A DNA stretch of 64,000 bases from Penium margaritaceum (GCA_023375785.1 SZWC01002433.1:55533-119532), one strand, 5' to 3'; shown: positions 37,990 through 48,835, numbered from the stretch's first letter. The notes: generated by a model from the sequence alone, not told the origin. Program-made: numbers and translations.

Positions 37990-38144
37990 TGCGTTGCATC
38001 TGATGTACGCTGCCGGAAGTTGAGGCGCAAAAGTGGTTCTAGACATCGCAAAAAAGTTGCGCTGTCTCTAGGCGACGGAAATAGTTTTCGAGGCATTCTA
38101 GTTAGAGGCATTAGTTGGCGAAGTCGTGCGAGCTGAAGCAATTG
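37990..38144 (-). repeat. Right terminal inverted repeat
   Basis: Inverted copy of 35668-35825. Four bases (ACCC) separate its end from the right copy of the 13-bp direct repeat. Confidence 0.75.
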
Positions 38145-38148
38145 ACCC

Positions 38149-38161
38149 TTTTCGTTTCGCT
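38149..38161 (+). repeat. 13-bp direct repeat, right target-site copy
   Basis: TTTTCGTTTCGCT, identical to 35655-35667. Confidence 0.65.
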
Positions 38162-38359
38162 GATGTTGGTGTACGGTGCAACAATGTCCAGTGGGCTATT
38201 CCATGGAGCTAAACGCGATGCGGGGAAACTTCGCACCGTCTCGCAGGCCAGCGATTTACGGTGGGTCGTTGCCACTCTCTGGTCAGCCGTGGGGCTTCCG
38301 TTGTCCCGTACGATATTGCCCTCCCGTCTCGCGATCTTCTTTCGCGCAGGCTCGTATTC

Positions 38360-39491
38360 ATGGCCAACCACGCTCTACTCTTTGTGGCTGCGGTGCTTCT
38401 GATTTCCGTTTCCGGTGAGTGCAAGGACTTCACCTAGCTGAAAGCTGCACGTCCTGCGCTTGCCACCCTGACACGGGCGACTCCTCGTTGTGCATTCTGC
38501 AGTCGTCGAAGGCGTGGAGTACAAGACGAAGATTGTCGCATATGAAGATGGCGTGGGCGGCCAGACGGTAAGGAAGACCCCTTATCTTTATGTTCGACAC
38601 CAAGCTGGACATACACTTCCGTTGAGCTCCACGTCGTTGTAGCTACAGGACCTGTGGCGACCTACGACAGTGCCCCCCTCTCCACGTCGCAAAAACGCAG
38701 TGAGGAAAACCATTGAGTCGTTCCCTACATTGTCGTCTCAATCCGAGAAGCTGCCTCATTCTGTCGTTGCAGTCGCTCTTCTCGAAGTCTGGCAAGGTGG
38801 TGACGGGCACAACGTCTGCTGGCGACACGTTCACGCTGTATTGGACCCTCCGCGACAGTTCCAACGCCAAGGTGAATGCCTCTGCCTTCAACCCATTGCA
38901 GCCCATGTCTCATCACATGCACCGAAGAAGAGTGTCTCTCCGCAACTGAAGGGTCTCACTTTTCGGACCTGTAATCCGTCTGGCAGGTCGGCAAGCTCTC
39001 TGGTTACTGCGTCTACACGACGCCAGTTGTCAACATTTGCACGGTCACCTATCTCTTTCCTGGCGGCAGCATCACTGTGTCTGGTGAGTCGCACGAAACC
39101 GCGATCCATGGTTTCCCCTTCGCGAAGCGTCAGGGACTCATCGTGTCCAGTGAGACCCAAAACAGGAACTAATGTCAGATGCTTGTGAGTGACGTGGAAG
39201 CAGTCCTGCAAGCGGAGAGTGATTTCTCTGTCGTCCGGCGCTTTCAAATGCAAGCTTGTGGGCAGGGCTCCCCACACCTCGCACACATTCTGCGTTATGT
39301 CTCTTCTTCTTCTTCGTGTTCTTCAATGCTCGAAACATGCAGGTGCCGAGGACGACACCGAGACGGTTCACGCTTACCCCATTGTCGGCGGCACCGGCAA
39401 GTACGCTGGAGCCCAGGGCTACATTACGTCCACCACCATCAATGCAGCTGCCGGCAAGCAGAAGTACGCAGACGTGTTCTACCTCATGTGA
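38360..39491 (+). CDS. Secreted dirigent/AOC-barrel-like protein, five exons, 154 residues
   Basis: Five exons join in one frame with GT-AG introns at every step: 38360-38414, 38503-38567, 38773-38871, 38987-39083, 39343-39491 (introns of 88, 205, 115 and 259 bases). The start ATG at 38360 opens a hydrophobic signal peptide (MANHALLFVAAVLLISVS), so the protein is probably secreted to the wall or apoplast. Exon 2 gives EYKTKIVAYEDG. Exons 3 and 4 give the strand-rich stretches GDTFTLYW, SGYCVYTT and LFPGGSITVSG (Cys81, Cys91). Exon 5 carries GGTGKYAGAQG (residues 121-131), the glycine-rich signature of dirigent and allene-oxide-cyclase-like eight-stranded barrels. The length is right for a small member. 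Dirigent proteins steer phenoxy-radical coupling and AOCs make jasmonate precursors; neither activity can be assigned from sequence. The gene looks intact. Confidence 0.85.
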
Positions 39492-39648
39492 TGCGGCCCT
39501 TGACGTTGGGAAAGCAACTAAGCCACGAGAGAGGCGATTGTTTCCAGCTGTTGGACAGCAATGGGACTTCCCAGCCTCCCTTCGGTGAAAGCCTCAGGCC
39601 AGGTTGGTTAGAAATGTGCCGGGAGGCTGAGCAGAGTGACACTGAATG

Positions 39649-39654
39649 AATAAA
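39649..39654 (+). terminator. Poly(A) signal of the dirigent-like gene
   Basis: AATAAA lies about 160 bases after the TGA stop at 39489-39491 on the same strand, within AATGAATAAACTTGC. Confidence 0.55.
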
Positions 39655-39815
39655 CTTGCTTTCTAATGCCATTTCTACTTCCTCTCACCCCCACCAGGTC
39701 TCCTACCTTTGATGAGAAATGGCATGCAGTCTCTCTCTGCGTCCCAATTTCCAGGACGGACCCAGCCCTTCCAACGAGGGGGACCCGACCCACCCCCCAT
39801 CCCCGCATCACCCTC

Positions 39816-39994
39816 NNNNNNNNNNNNNNNNNNNNNNNNNNNNNNNNNNNNNNNNNNNNNNNNNNNNNNNNNNNNNNNNNNNNNNNNNNNNNNNNNNNNN
39901 NNNNNNNNNNNNNNNNNNNNNNNNNNNNNNNNNNNNNNNNNNNNNNNNNNNNNNNNNNNNNNNNNNNNNNNNNNNNNNNNNNNNNNNNNNNNNN
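39816..39994. other. Assembly gap (179 N)
   Basis: A run of undetermined bases. Any open frame drawn through it is meaningless. Confidence 0.99.
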
Positions 39995-40482
39995 TGTTCG
40001 GGGGTTATCCAGGCTCCATAGCTAGGGTTCTGAACCCTTAACGCCGGGACCCACGAAACCTCGTGGAAGGAGCACACTTCTTGTCCATCAGCGCCCCGCC
40101 GCTAAAACGCGCAGCAATCGGCGTCGCCTGTGGCGGAAACAGAAAACGTGAAAATACTCTCCCACGCTCCATTCCCCTGATCTTACCTCATCTCTCACTA
40201 CCTTTGGAAACAGATCTAACATTCTACTTAACTACTCTTTCTTCCGAGTGCATACGCTTCTAATGCAGAAAACTCTGTACTTCATTCCCACATAGGATTT
40301 AGTAAGTGAAATTCATGTACCTCCTAAGCCTGGACGGATTCATTTCCACAAAAGACAAATTGGGCATCAAGTGTAGAAGCAAACATGAAAAGGCTAAAAA
40401 GAACAAGAACATGAAGAAAACATGGAGAATAGAGCATTTTACGATTATCGCGAGTTCTTCTTCAATGAGAATTGTCAAAAAA
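39995..40482. other. Intergenic, nothing recognised
   Basis: No gene or repeat is seen between the gap and the solo LTR. A 79-codon frame at 40306-40545 is Lys-rich and runs into the LTR. Confidence 0.4.
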
Positions 40483-41055
40483 AAGTTACGCCTAGTTGGC
40501 TGTCGATGTAGAGCCGAACACTGTGTGGGTGGTTCACACGGATGAGGTGTGGAGCAATAGGTAATTTGAGGAATTCAGAAAATTGGATAATTTGTATCTT
40601 ATAGTAATTTTACTTCGACTAAAAGTGCCAAAAATGTCGAGCGTGTGTATACAATGGTGAGACACATATTGAAGCACATGTTGGGTCTTTAGTGCTTGAG
40701 TTAAAGAAAACCTGCAAAGCTGAGTCGTGAGTAGTCGCTTCAAGAAACTCCGTCGTGACCTTGAGGGGTTTTGAGAATGTCAAGACGCGGCCTTCTAAAA
40801 GTCTTGACACCATCAAAAACTTGACCGAATAGTATCAAAACATAAATAAAGTTTGTAACTAATCTATCGACCATTCTAGAAAGTGGTTGAATGTCTCAAA
40901 CATTCGGAAAACAGAACATTAGAGGTTGGGGCAGTCGGTCAAAATGCCCTCGGCCAAACCGTGTTAAACTTGTTAGTTTACTACGCAGTGGGCCATGAAT
41001 GTAAAGACATAAATGCCAACTTGAAGGGTTTAGGACGTGTACGTATGGGATGTAG
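40483..41055 (-). repeat. Solo LTR of a gypsy family related to the chromovirus elements here
   Basis: The left part (GGATGAGGTGTGGAGC, then GGATAATTTGTATC) resembles 62240-62310. The right part (GGGGCAGTCGGTCAAAATGCC, CATAAATGCC, GGGATGTAGCA) resembles the LTR at 41741-42055 and 47503-47830. Read on the - strand it starts TGCTACATCCC. No gypsy coding sequence adjoins it on either side, so it is probably a solo LTR, old and diverged. Confidence 0.55.
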
Positions 41056-41740
41056 CAGAATGTCGGTTTTTGTGTCGCAGACACGTAGTGACCTCTTGTC
41101 TTGTTGCACATCCCACACATCACTTATGCAGGTCATTGAGAGAGACGAGACTCTGCCATCGACGCACTCACCTATGCTAATACATGTGAACATCAATATC
41201 ACTTATGCTTGCTTTGACTGTTTAACCTTGCTTCGTACAGACTTGATGCTAGATTTAGGCACACCCGGGTCCACACCCCTGGTTCGTACTTTGCCATGCA
41301 AGTGAGAAAGACAAAGGGAGGGGAATGGTTCAATTCCTCGGTTGTTGTTCCATGGTGAGAGAGCCTCGAGCTAGAGCCAACTCGCTGCTCGCTCGCTCCC
41401 TCAATCTCATCCTCTCCCCCGACGAACACCACTAGGCACTCTCGTGTCTGATCTTTCTTGTGTCAAACCGACCTCACTCGTGCTCTCTGCATTCTGCCAT
41501 TGATGAGGTTCACATACATGTCTTCCCATTTCTCATTTCTTTCACAGACTACTTTCACTACCTACTGGTTTAAGAGCAGTAGTGAGCGTGTGCATCGCGT
41601 GTCTTCTTAAAACACGAAATCCGACCAAGTGCATATAGTGTCCATCACCCCCATTGTTGCCGCTCCCGCCACCAGTCCCGCCACACACAAGCCATCCTAC
41701 TTAGCAGTGTGCCTCCGTGGTTGGCTCTCAACCATCCGTA
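41056..41740. other. Intergenic, nothing recognised
   Basis: A short stretch between two LTR sequences with no coding or RNA signal. Confidence 0.4.
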
Positions 41741-42055
41741 GTGGTCGAATTTCGAGAAGTTCCGCGGAGAAGTCGGGGGTCGTCGAGAATGGACAGTGAA
41801 GATGCGAAATGCATCTTTATAAATATGGATTCGCCTCGGTGCGTGGAGAAGTCAACTGAAAGGTTGTAAAACTTCTGTCGTAGATTCGCAAGAGTGGTCG
41901 AAGTTATTGGAAGATTCCAGGTGGGGGCAGTTGGTCGGTTTGTCCTCGACCGTCGAAGTGAACATCGCGGTCTCGCGACGCGATGGGCTATTTGTGTAAG
42001 AACAGAAATGCCCTCTTGGAAAGATTAGGGACTCGTGTACGATTGGTATGTAACA
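41741..42055 (-). repeat. 3' LTR (partial) of the chromovirus
   Basis: It aligns with 47503-47830 through GCGATGGGCTATTT, AACAGAAATGCCCTCT and AGATTAGGGACTC. On the - strand it begins TGTTACATACC. Only part of the LTR length is present compared with the other end. Confidence 0.8.
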
Positions 42056-42067
42056 CTTCCCCCCTTC

Positions 42068-42295
42068 TTAGTTGCGACGTCCTCGCGCGCGTACAGATCT
42101 AGCCCAGTAACGGCGGTTATAGTCGTCGATTAGATGATCGACGTCTAAGAGGTTGTCGTAGGGTTCCCAGCTCTTTTGCGCGACGTCATAGCTGTGCCAC
42201 TTGACAATACACACTGTCATTTTGCCTCGTCGTCGGTGGCCAACGACGTCCTTGATGACGTACTCCGTGTCTTCGTCCACTTGGACGGGAGGCAA
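42068..42295 (-). other. Chromodomain region of the chromovirus (fossil)
   Basis: Readable features of a chromodomain: EYVIKDVVGHRRRG, then VKWHSYDVAQKSWEPYDNL, with the conserved aromatic and W-EP positions. In chromoviruses this domain directs integration to particular chromatin. Confidence 0.85.
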
Positions 42296-42562
42296 AGGGG
42301 GGACCTCTCAGCCAGGGAAGTTCTCTCCGGGGACTCGGTAGTGCTTAAGTCTGCTGACATGGAACACCGGATGAACTTGCATAGTGTCGGGGAGTTTGAG
42401 TCACGCAACCACAGGAGTTTGCACGCGCTCGATCTCAAAGGGTCCCAACCATCGGGGTTTGAGCTTCGAATAGTCGGCTTTGCGAAGTCTGATGTTTGTA
42501 GAGCTGAGGAGGACCTTGTCGCCAGCGGCAAACACGTTGTCGCTGCGATGCTGGTCAGCTGC

Positions 42563-43420
42563 TCACTTAAAGGCTGCTTGTGTCCTCGCAAGCGTTTGCC
42601 ATGTTTCCTCGGAGATGGTGGTGAAGTCTTGTCGTTGAACGTTGACTGCGGGAATGTTACTACGAATTTGTAGTCCGGCTGGTGTGGCGGAAAGTTTGCC
42701 AGACACCATTTCAAACAGAGTTTTACCTGTTGCGGTGGAAACTGCTGATTTATATGCGATTTTGGCGGTGGAGAGTTTTTTGTGCCGAAACTGTCCCATG
42801 AGGTTCACATAGTATTCGGAGCAGCCGTTCAAGTGTTTGGTTTCTCCGCTCAGTTTGAACATCAGTTTGAGGATGATACGCCGTTGAAAGTTGAATTCTG
42901 CTGCCGTAGTGAGTCATCAGTTTGCACGAAAAATGACTAGTGAATCGACCGTCTCTGTCGCTTGTGATGGATCTCGGCACGCCGTGTAGCCGTAGGATGT
43001 TGTTTAGAAACAGTTGTGCCATTCCCTCGGCGGTGACGGTGATCGTTGTCGGAATGAAGTGGGACATTTTGAAAAACCCGTCGATGATCGCCAGGATTGC
43101 GTCATATCCCTCGGGTGTGACTAGTAATCCCGTGACGAAGTCCATAGAGATGTCAGCCTACAAATCCGTCGAAATAGGGAGCAGTTGTAGTAGTGGGATT
43201 GACCATTTTCAATCGCTGAAATGTGTCGCAGGTTTTGCAAAAGATGGCCACGTCGGATTGCATCTTGTCCCACCAATAATTTTTTTCCAGCTTCTTCAAC
43301 ATCTTGTCCTCTCCGAATTGTCAACCTGGTCCTGTGTGGTGGCATTCTCCGAGCAGCATATGGCAAAGTTCTTCGCTCGGGAGGACGACCACCTGGCGAG
43401 TGAAGCACCATCGCCAATAG
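42563..43420 (-). other. Integrase region of the chromovirus (fossil)
   Basis: Core signatures: MDFVTGLLVTPEGYDAILAI with the first catalytic Asp, then SITSDRDGRF with the second, and a TAYHPQTD block. The GPFRI-type C-terminal part continues toward the chromodomain. Confidence 0.85.
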
Positions 43421-43806
43421 GGTGCGTCGGACAAGAATTTTGCCTTGTCATACCCGCTGTGCTGGTCGTAGCCTCGTGTGAACAGCCGTTCGAGGTATGG
43501 GTCTCGCTCTAGCTGTAGCATTGCCACGTCAGCCATTAAATCTGGTCGGCAGCTGAATGTGTCCGCCGGGTTGATTTTGCTTGGCCGATACTCAATATCG
43601 AAGTCGAACCCGGATTCAAGGAACTCCATCCTTCGGATTTGACGTCGACTCAGGTTCGGGTACGTCTTCAAACTTTTCAACGCATGATGGTCGGTGCGCA
43701 TGATGTATCGACAACACTCCACGTAGCATCGCCAGGTCTTGATTGTGTGCACAACTGCCAACATTTCTGTCTCGTGTACGACATAGTTGAGTTCCGGTCC
43801 TTGCAA
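43421..43806 (-). other. RNase H region of the chromovirus (fossil)
   Basis: Recognisable by NYVVHETEMLAVVHTIKTWR, TDHHALKSL and the FDFDIEYRPSKINPAD end, typical of Ty3/gypsy RNase H followed by the linker to integrase. Confidence 0.85.
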
Positions 43807-44036
43807 TTTTCATGGCATGTAGGCAACCGGTTTGTTGCTGTTGCCGTGGTCTTGCAGGAGGATTATGCCAATGGCTCGGTCTGACGCATCTGTGGCCATG
43901 ACGTAGTCGACCGTTGGATCGGCTGTTTATAGGGTTGGCACCAAGGTCAGAGCGTTCCACAAATTAGTGAATGCTTCTTGTTCGCTGTCTCCCTACCGCC
44001 ACTCGTTTTCTTTTTGAGTGAGGTCGGAAAGAGGCG

Positions 44037-44800
44037 CTAACACTCGGGTGTAATCACGTACGAATCACCGGTAGTAATTGCAGAAGCCGAGGAAAACTTG
44101 AATTTCTCGAACGTTGGCCGGCGTTGGCCAATCAACGGCTGCTGCCGCTTTTTTTTGGATCCATGGTAATCCGTCCGCCGTTGATGACGTGGCCCAAAAA
44201 ACTCGATTGAACGACAAACGAAGTCGCATTTTGACAATTTTCTGAAAACTATCTCGCTTTGCAAAACTTCGAGGACTTTTTGAAGATGTCCTTCGTGCTC
44301 CTCCGGGGTGGGATTGTACACCAGAATATCATCGAGATACACCATGACAAAATCATCGAGGTTTGGGTGGAAGATGTTCATTGTCGCCATAAACATCGCC
44401 GGGGCATTTGTTAGTCTGAACGAAGTTAATGTGAAATTGAAATGCCCGTAGCGAGTTCGGAACACCATTTTCTTGATGTCGGCGTCTGCCACGCATATCA
44501 GGTGATATCCGTTACGTAAGTCGGTGTTACTGAGAATTCGAGCCCCTCGGAGTTGGTCGAAAAATTCATCAGCTCAGAGAAGAGGGTAGCAGTTCTTGAT
44601 GGTGGCTTCGTTCAACGCCCGATCGTCCACGCACATCTGCATCTCGCCGATTTTCTTTTTCACAAACACTACTGGTGCAGTGTATGGTGACGTGGATGGG
44701 CATATGAACCCTTGACCAAGCATCTCGTCGAGTTACTTTTTCAGCTCAGTCAGCTGGTGATTGCTCATCCGATGGGCCCCTCAAATTGTAGGTTTGCTGC
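44037..44800 (-). other. Reverse transcriptase region of the chromovirus (fossil)
   Basis: Shows the fingers/palm sequence KMVFRTRYGHFNFTLTSFRL and the YLDDIL catalytic box, the hallmark of gypsy RT. Confidence 0.9.
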
Positions 44801-45304
44801 TCGGTTTCAGTTCGATGCGATGGTCGATGTCTCGTTGAGGGGGTAAGGTTCTCGGGAGTTCGTTGGGACGATGTTTGCAAAATCTTGGACGAGTGGTGCG
44901 AACTCTTTAGGTACCATGCCGTACTTGGTTGATGCCGATGAGGCTGATGAGGCTGATGATGATTCAGATGCTGCCACTTCCGGTTCTTCCATTGGATTGA
45001 GATATATGAGCCACGCACGAACTCCTCGTTGTATGTAGTACTTGGCCACATTGAGTGGTATCGGCTGAACCGGTTGTCGCTTTTCGGCTTCCGCGGCTTC
45101 CTTTGTTGCTTCCACGTTTGCTGCTTCCGTCTCGCACGCGGAAGTTTTCGTTTGGCACCTTCGATTTCCACGTAGACGTTGCCGCTGCTCCAGTCAGCTT
45201 TGCAGATTGTGCCGGTACAGGAAATCTTGTCCGAGGATGATTTTGTGATTGCTCATAAGACAAGACCTCAAGATCGTTACATCCCGTAGATCTCCCACTT
45301 GTAG

Positions 45305-45562
45305 TCATAACGGTTCTGAGGTTCTCCATATGTGCAATATCTCATCGACGGTTTTTCCTTCAAACACCCCTGCCTTGGTCTGCAAACCTAGTTTGCGGAC
45401 CATGTCATTGCTCACAAATCTATGTGAAGCTCCTCCATCCAATAGTGCCGGTACCATTATGCGACATTTGCATCCTCGAGGCTGAACTTTTAGTAGTATC
45501 ACCTTTTGGTCGTCCTCGTACCCCTCATCAAGCTTTGCGATCTCTGAAACCCTCTGCGACAA
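45305..45562 (-). other. Protease region of the chromovirus (fossil)
   Basis: ALLDGGASHRFVS is the aspartic protease active-site region (DGGAS in place of the commoner DSGAS), followed by VRKLGL as in many plant chromoviruses. The same region is recognised in the fragment at 60.5-60.9 kb. Confidence 0.75.
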
Positions 45563-45640
45563 TGTAGGCTATTCAGACGAGCGATCATTTGGCATAGATC
45601 GCTCCTCGCGGACAAAAGTTGCACCTTTTACTCCTGCCCT

Positions 45641-46179
45641 TTGCTGTTTCCTAGCGTTTTTTTCTACGACTCCCCCCCCCCCTTTTGGCTTGTTGCTTGC
45701 TCCGACCTGACTTTTCCGCAGTTGTAGCAGGTTTTCATATCTCTTTGGTCGACAGCATGAACTCCCATTGGATTCAAGGAGTCGGCCGACATGTTCTTTT
45801 AATTTCTACGATAACTGTGGTAAGGAGGTCACCAGCCGTAGAATTCCTGGATCCGAGCGTTGTAGTCGGCACTGTCGATGCTTTCTGCGGCTGCGATCAT
45901 CCACGGTAAGNTTGCCGTTTCCCGACTTGTTTTTCTGCGACTCCCCCCCCCCTTTTGGCTTGTTGCTTGCTCCGACCTGACTTTTCCGCAGTTGTAGCAG
46001 GTTTTCATATCTCTTTGGTCGACAGCATGAACTCCCATTGGATTCAAGGAGTCGGCCGACATGTTCTTTTAATTTCTACGATAACTGTGGTAAGGAGGTC
46101 ACCAGCCGTAGAATTCCTGGATCCGAGCGTTGTAGTCGGCACTGTGGATGCTTTCTGCGGCTGCGATCATCCACGGTAA
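45641..46179. repeat. 270-bp direct duplication around a single N (likely assembly join)
   Basis: 45641-45910 and 45912-46179 are near-identical in tandem, separated only by one N at 45911. A few differences occur mainly at the start. Two unmerged overlapping contig ends are the simplest reading. Confidence 0.85.
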
Positions 46180-46413
46180 GTCATTTTGGATGCCTAAAAT
46201 GGCGATTGCTCTCTGGATATCTCACTTTAGGTCGTTGTTGTAGTGAAAATAGAGTTTTTCAGGGGTGATGTCTGCTCTGGTGATGATCTCGCGGAATCTC
46301 CAAGTATACTCTGCCACACTGGACTGCAAACGGAGACGCTGGAGCTTGTAACGTGTGTGTGACTTTTTATTCAGTCATCCAAAGCGCGCAAGCATCGCAT
46401 GTAAGATTTTATT

Positions 46414-46916
46414 CTAATCGGTTGGTGGCATCAACGCGTCTTCCCACGATGGGTTGATGTACTCCAAGGGTAGAACGCTTGTAGTCGGCGATATGAGACG
46501 GGCGTCATTGGCCGTTGATGATGCTTCGCAAGTCTCCTGCTGCCGTTGGATGGTCTTTAGGTCGTACCACCAACTGAACGCCGTGCCATGCAAAAGCACA
46601 GCCGTAAGGTCATTTTTCTTCTGATCATCATTGACTCTAGCAGCGGTGATGTACATCTCCAAACTCATTAGCCACATCCAAACCGTCGGTGGTTTTGAGT
46701 TTGCAGGATCGAACGATTCTGGTGGAGCCAGACGAATTTTGGGTCCGCTCGAGAGTTGGGATTTTTTCTCGACGAGCACCGCTTCACTTGCGCTTGCATT
46801 GCAAAGAGCCTCCATCGCGTCGTTGAGTTGTTGAAGCAGATGGTTGTTGATTCCTTTGAGCACGGAGATTTGGTTCGCCAATTCCTCGTTGATCCGCGCC
46901 TGTCATCCAATGCCAC
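46414..46916 (-). other. Gag region of the chromovirus (fossil)
   Basis: A coiled-coil-like N-terminal part (VLKGINNHLLQQLNDAMEAL), then PESFDPANSKP and WMWLMSLEMYITAARVNDD, matching the gypsy retrotransposon gag (capsid) pattern. A CCHC-knuckle start (CYNCGK) follows near 46000. Confidence 0.8.
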
Positions 46917-47263
46917 TTGTCGTCCCTACTGTCCTCGTCAAGGCTGTTGGTAGGGACGGCTGGTTTATCGCCGTTGGGTCCATGACCGGATTGGTCATCA
47001 AAGCTGTAGGGGTTGATCCAGCTGCCGCATAGCCTGCCACACCAGCCTTCGCTGTCGCTTCAGGGTTTGCCTGCATCGGCACGTTCTTCTCCTCCATCGC
47101 CGAAGTTGTGGCCAAAGACCCGCTGCTGATCGTCGGTTGCGCTCGTTTGCCTCACGTCGTACTTGCAACATCTGCGAAGTCTTGACGTAAGAGATGCGCT
47201 GATGGCTTATCCGAGGTAGTCACGTGGATGGATAAAGTAGTCAGATGTCTCTCCAGCACCGCT

Positions 47264-47278
47264 GCGCTCTTGTACCAA
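47264..47278 (-). promoter_or_regulatory. Primer-binding site of the chromovirus
   Basis: On the - strand it reads TTGGTACAAGAGCGC, close to the initiator-methionine tRNA 3' complement used by many plant LTR elements (TGGTATCAGAGC). It sits directly beside the LTR edge at 47280, which fixes that boundary. Confidence 0.6.
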
Positions 47279-47279
47279 G

Positions 47280-47830
47280 TGTTATGCCGAACTAAGCGTA
47301 GATGGTGAACATGTAGAAGTTGCGAAACGGAATACGATTTAGAATTTGGGACACTTGAGCAATTCATGATCAGCGGTAAGTGTACTTCAATGACAAGTGT
47401 CGAAATGATCGAACATATATATACAAGTATCGAGTTACGAATGAGGAATAGTCGAGGTCGTTGGATCGATAGTCAAGCGACGCGTGCGGAGTCACGTCGC
47501 GAGTGGTCGGATTCTAGAAGGTCCGCCGAGAAGTCGGGGGTCTTTGAAAATCGACGGTGAAGATATGAGATGCATCTTTGTATACATGGATTCTTCTCGG
47601 TGTGTCGAGAAGTCGACTGAAAGGTCGTGATACTTCTATCATAGATTCACGAGAGAGGTCGAATTTGTTGGAAGGTTCCGGAAGATTCCTCGAGGGTGGG
47701 GGTAGTTGGCCGGTTTGCCTTCGACCGTCGGAGTGAATATCGCGGTCTCATGACGCGATGGGCTATTTTTCTAATAACAGAAATGCCCTCTCAGAAAGAT
47801 TAGGGACTCATGTATGTCTGGTACGTAGCA
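47280..47830 (-). repeat. 5' LTR of the chromovirus
   Basis: About 551 bases, TG...CA ended: on the - strand it starts TGCTACGTACC at 47830 and ends GGCATAACA at 47280, next to the primer-binding site. Confidence 0.8.
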
Positions 47831-48662
47831 GCAGCCATAGTAGCATCAGTGGCAGCCGCGGTATCATCTGTAGAACATCGGCTCCTTGCCACTCTGGTGG
47901 CAACGACCACAACGTTGGCGGAGAACAAGTCATGGAGCACTTCCACTTCTGCATCTTACCACGAGGATTGTAGCACCGGTCTCCGGGTGAGGCATCATCA
48001 TGGAGCGACTAAGGGGTCACCTGCATCTGACCGTCTGTCCCACCCTCGATGCCAGTCGGTAAGGGACATCTCCCACACTATCCATGACACCTCAAGAGGA
48101 GTGATTTTGTTACGGTTGAGGCTCGTGCCAGTGCCTTTTTAACCTATCTCGTAAGAGACACGATCTCTACATCACATGCTGTCACAAGTTCTGCCTCTGC
48201 AGTCATAGAAGCCACCGCTGCATCTGTAGCCACTTTTGTTGTAGTATCCAGAGCTTCCCGCGCCACCACAGCCAGTGCTGTGAGCTGAGCTATTGAGGCG
48301 TACACCGAGGCTGCCGTCGTCATCGAGCGTGTTGCTGCAACAGCTACTGACAAGGACACACTGATTTCAGCTACCGTATCCACAGTCACCTCCAACACTG
48401 TAGTAGCCTCAGCAGCAGCAGTTATTTGTACCTCCACAGCCGCAGCAGCAACATCAGCATCAGCATCATCTCCGGCCGCTAGTGTAGTGACATACGTCAT
48501 CTCAGTGACTGCTGTCCTCACGAATCTTGTTGTAACGTCAGTCACTGGTGGTCTTGTGCTAGTGATCCCAGTGGCATTGACTGTGTCTGTGCTCTCTACA
48601 GTAGAAGTGACAGTCTTTCCTCTTCTTCTTCCTTTTCTTTTACCTCCTTTTGTGGCCTCCAC
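47831..48662 (-). other. Low-complexity Ala/Thr/Val-coding tract
   Basis: Degenerate GCA/ACA/GTA-type triplets dominate. A - strand frame of 172 codons (48144-48662) is rich in Ala, Thr and Val with a basic start (GGKRKGRRRGK). A + strand frame is also open at 47810-48142. No domain; coding status is doubtful. Confidence 0.3.
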
Positions 48663-48835
48663 TACTTGATTACAGTCGTTGCTCTGGCTTGTTGGTTGGT
48701 CCTCTGCTGTCTGCTCTTTCTCTTGCTTGGGCTGGGATTGGGACTTGTCCTACATCACATTCTACACATGCATTTGGCACTTCTCTTTTTCTCAAGCCCA
48801 ATGGGGCAAAATCTGTCATTTTTTTTTGGCAGAGC

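Larger units (their letters stand above)
35668..38144. mobile_element. Non-autonomous DNA transposon with long terminal inverted repeats (MULE- or foldback-like)
   Basis: 35668-35825 and 37990-38144 are inverted copies of each other. The ends read CAATTGCTTCAGC on the left and GCTGAAGCAATTG on the right, and the similarity continues for ~155 bases through the CTCTAACTAGAATGCCTTGA and TATTTCCGTTGCCTAGAG blocks. The roughly 2.15 kb interior is extremely AT-rich, with no transposase frame. TIRs this long plus a target duplication of about 11-13 bases suggest a non-autonomous MULE or a foldback element; the superfamily is inferred. It sits directly upstream of the dirigent-like gene. Confidence 0.75.
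41741..47830 (-). mobile_element. Ty3/gypsy chromovirus, broken (fossil)
   Basis: Read on the - strand the order is 5' LTR (47280-47830), tRNA primer-binding site, gag, CCHC knuckle, protease, RT, RNase H, integrase, chromodomain, then a shortened 3' LTR (41741-42055). That order with a C-terminal chromodomain marks the chromovirus branch of Ty3/gypsy. Family signatures are clear in each part. The element has many breaks and an assembly duplication near 45.9 kb. The LTR copies differ at roughly one base in seven over the compared part, so it is old but younger than the 5.9-22.6 kb element. Confidence 0.9.

Noticed and set aside
35668-38144. Long inverted repeats as a microRNA or hairpin RNA gene
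   Set aside because: Arms are 2.1 kb apart and flanked by a direct repeat, which fits a DNA transposon better.
39666-40077. Open frames across the N run
   Set aside because: The frames exist only because undetermined bases contain no stops.
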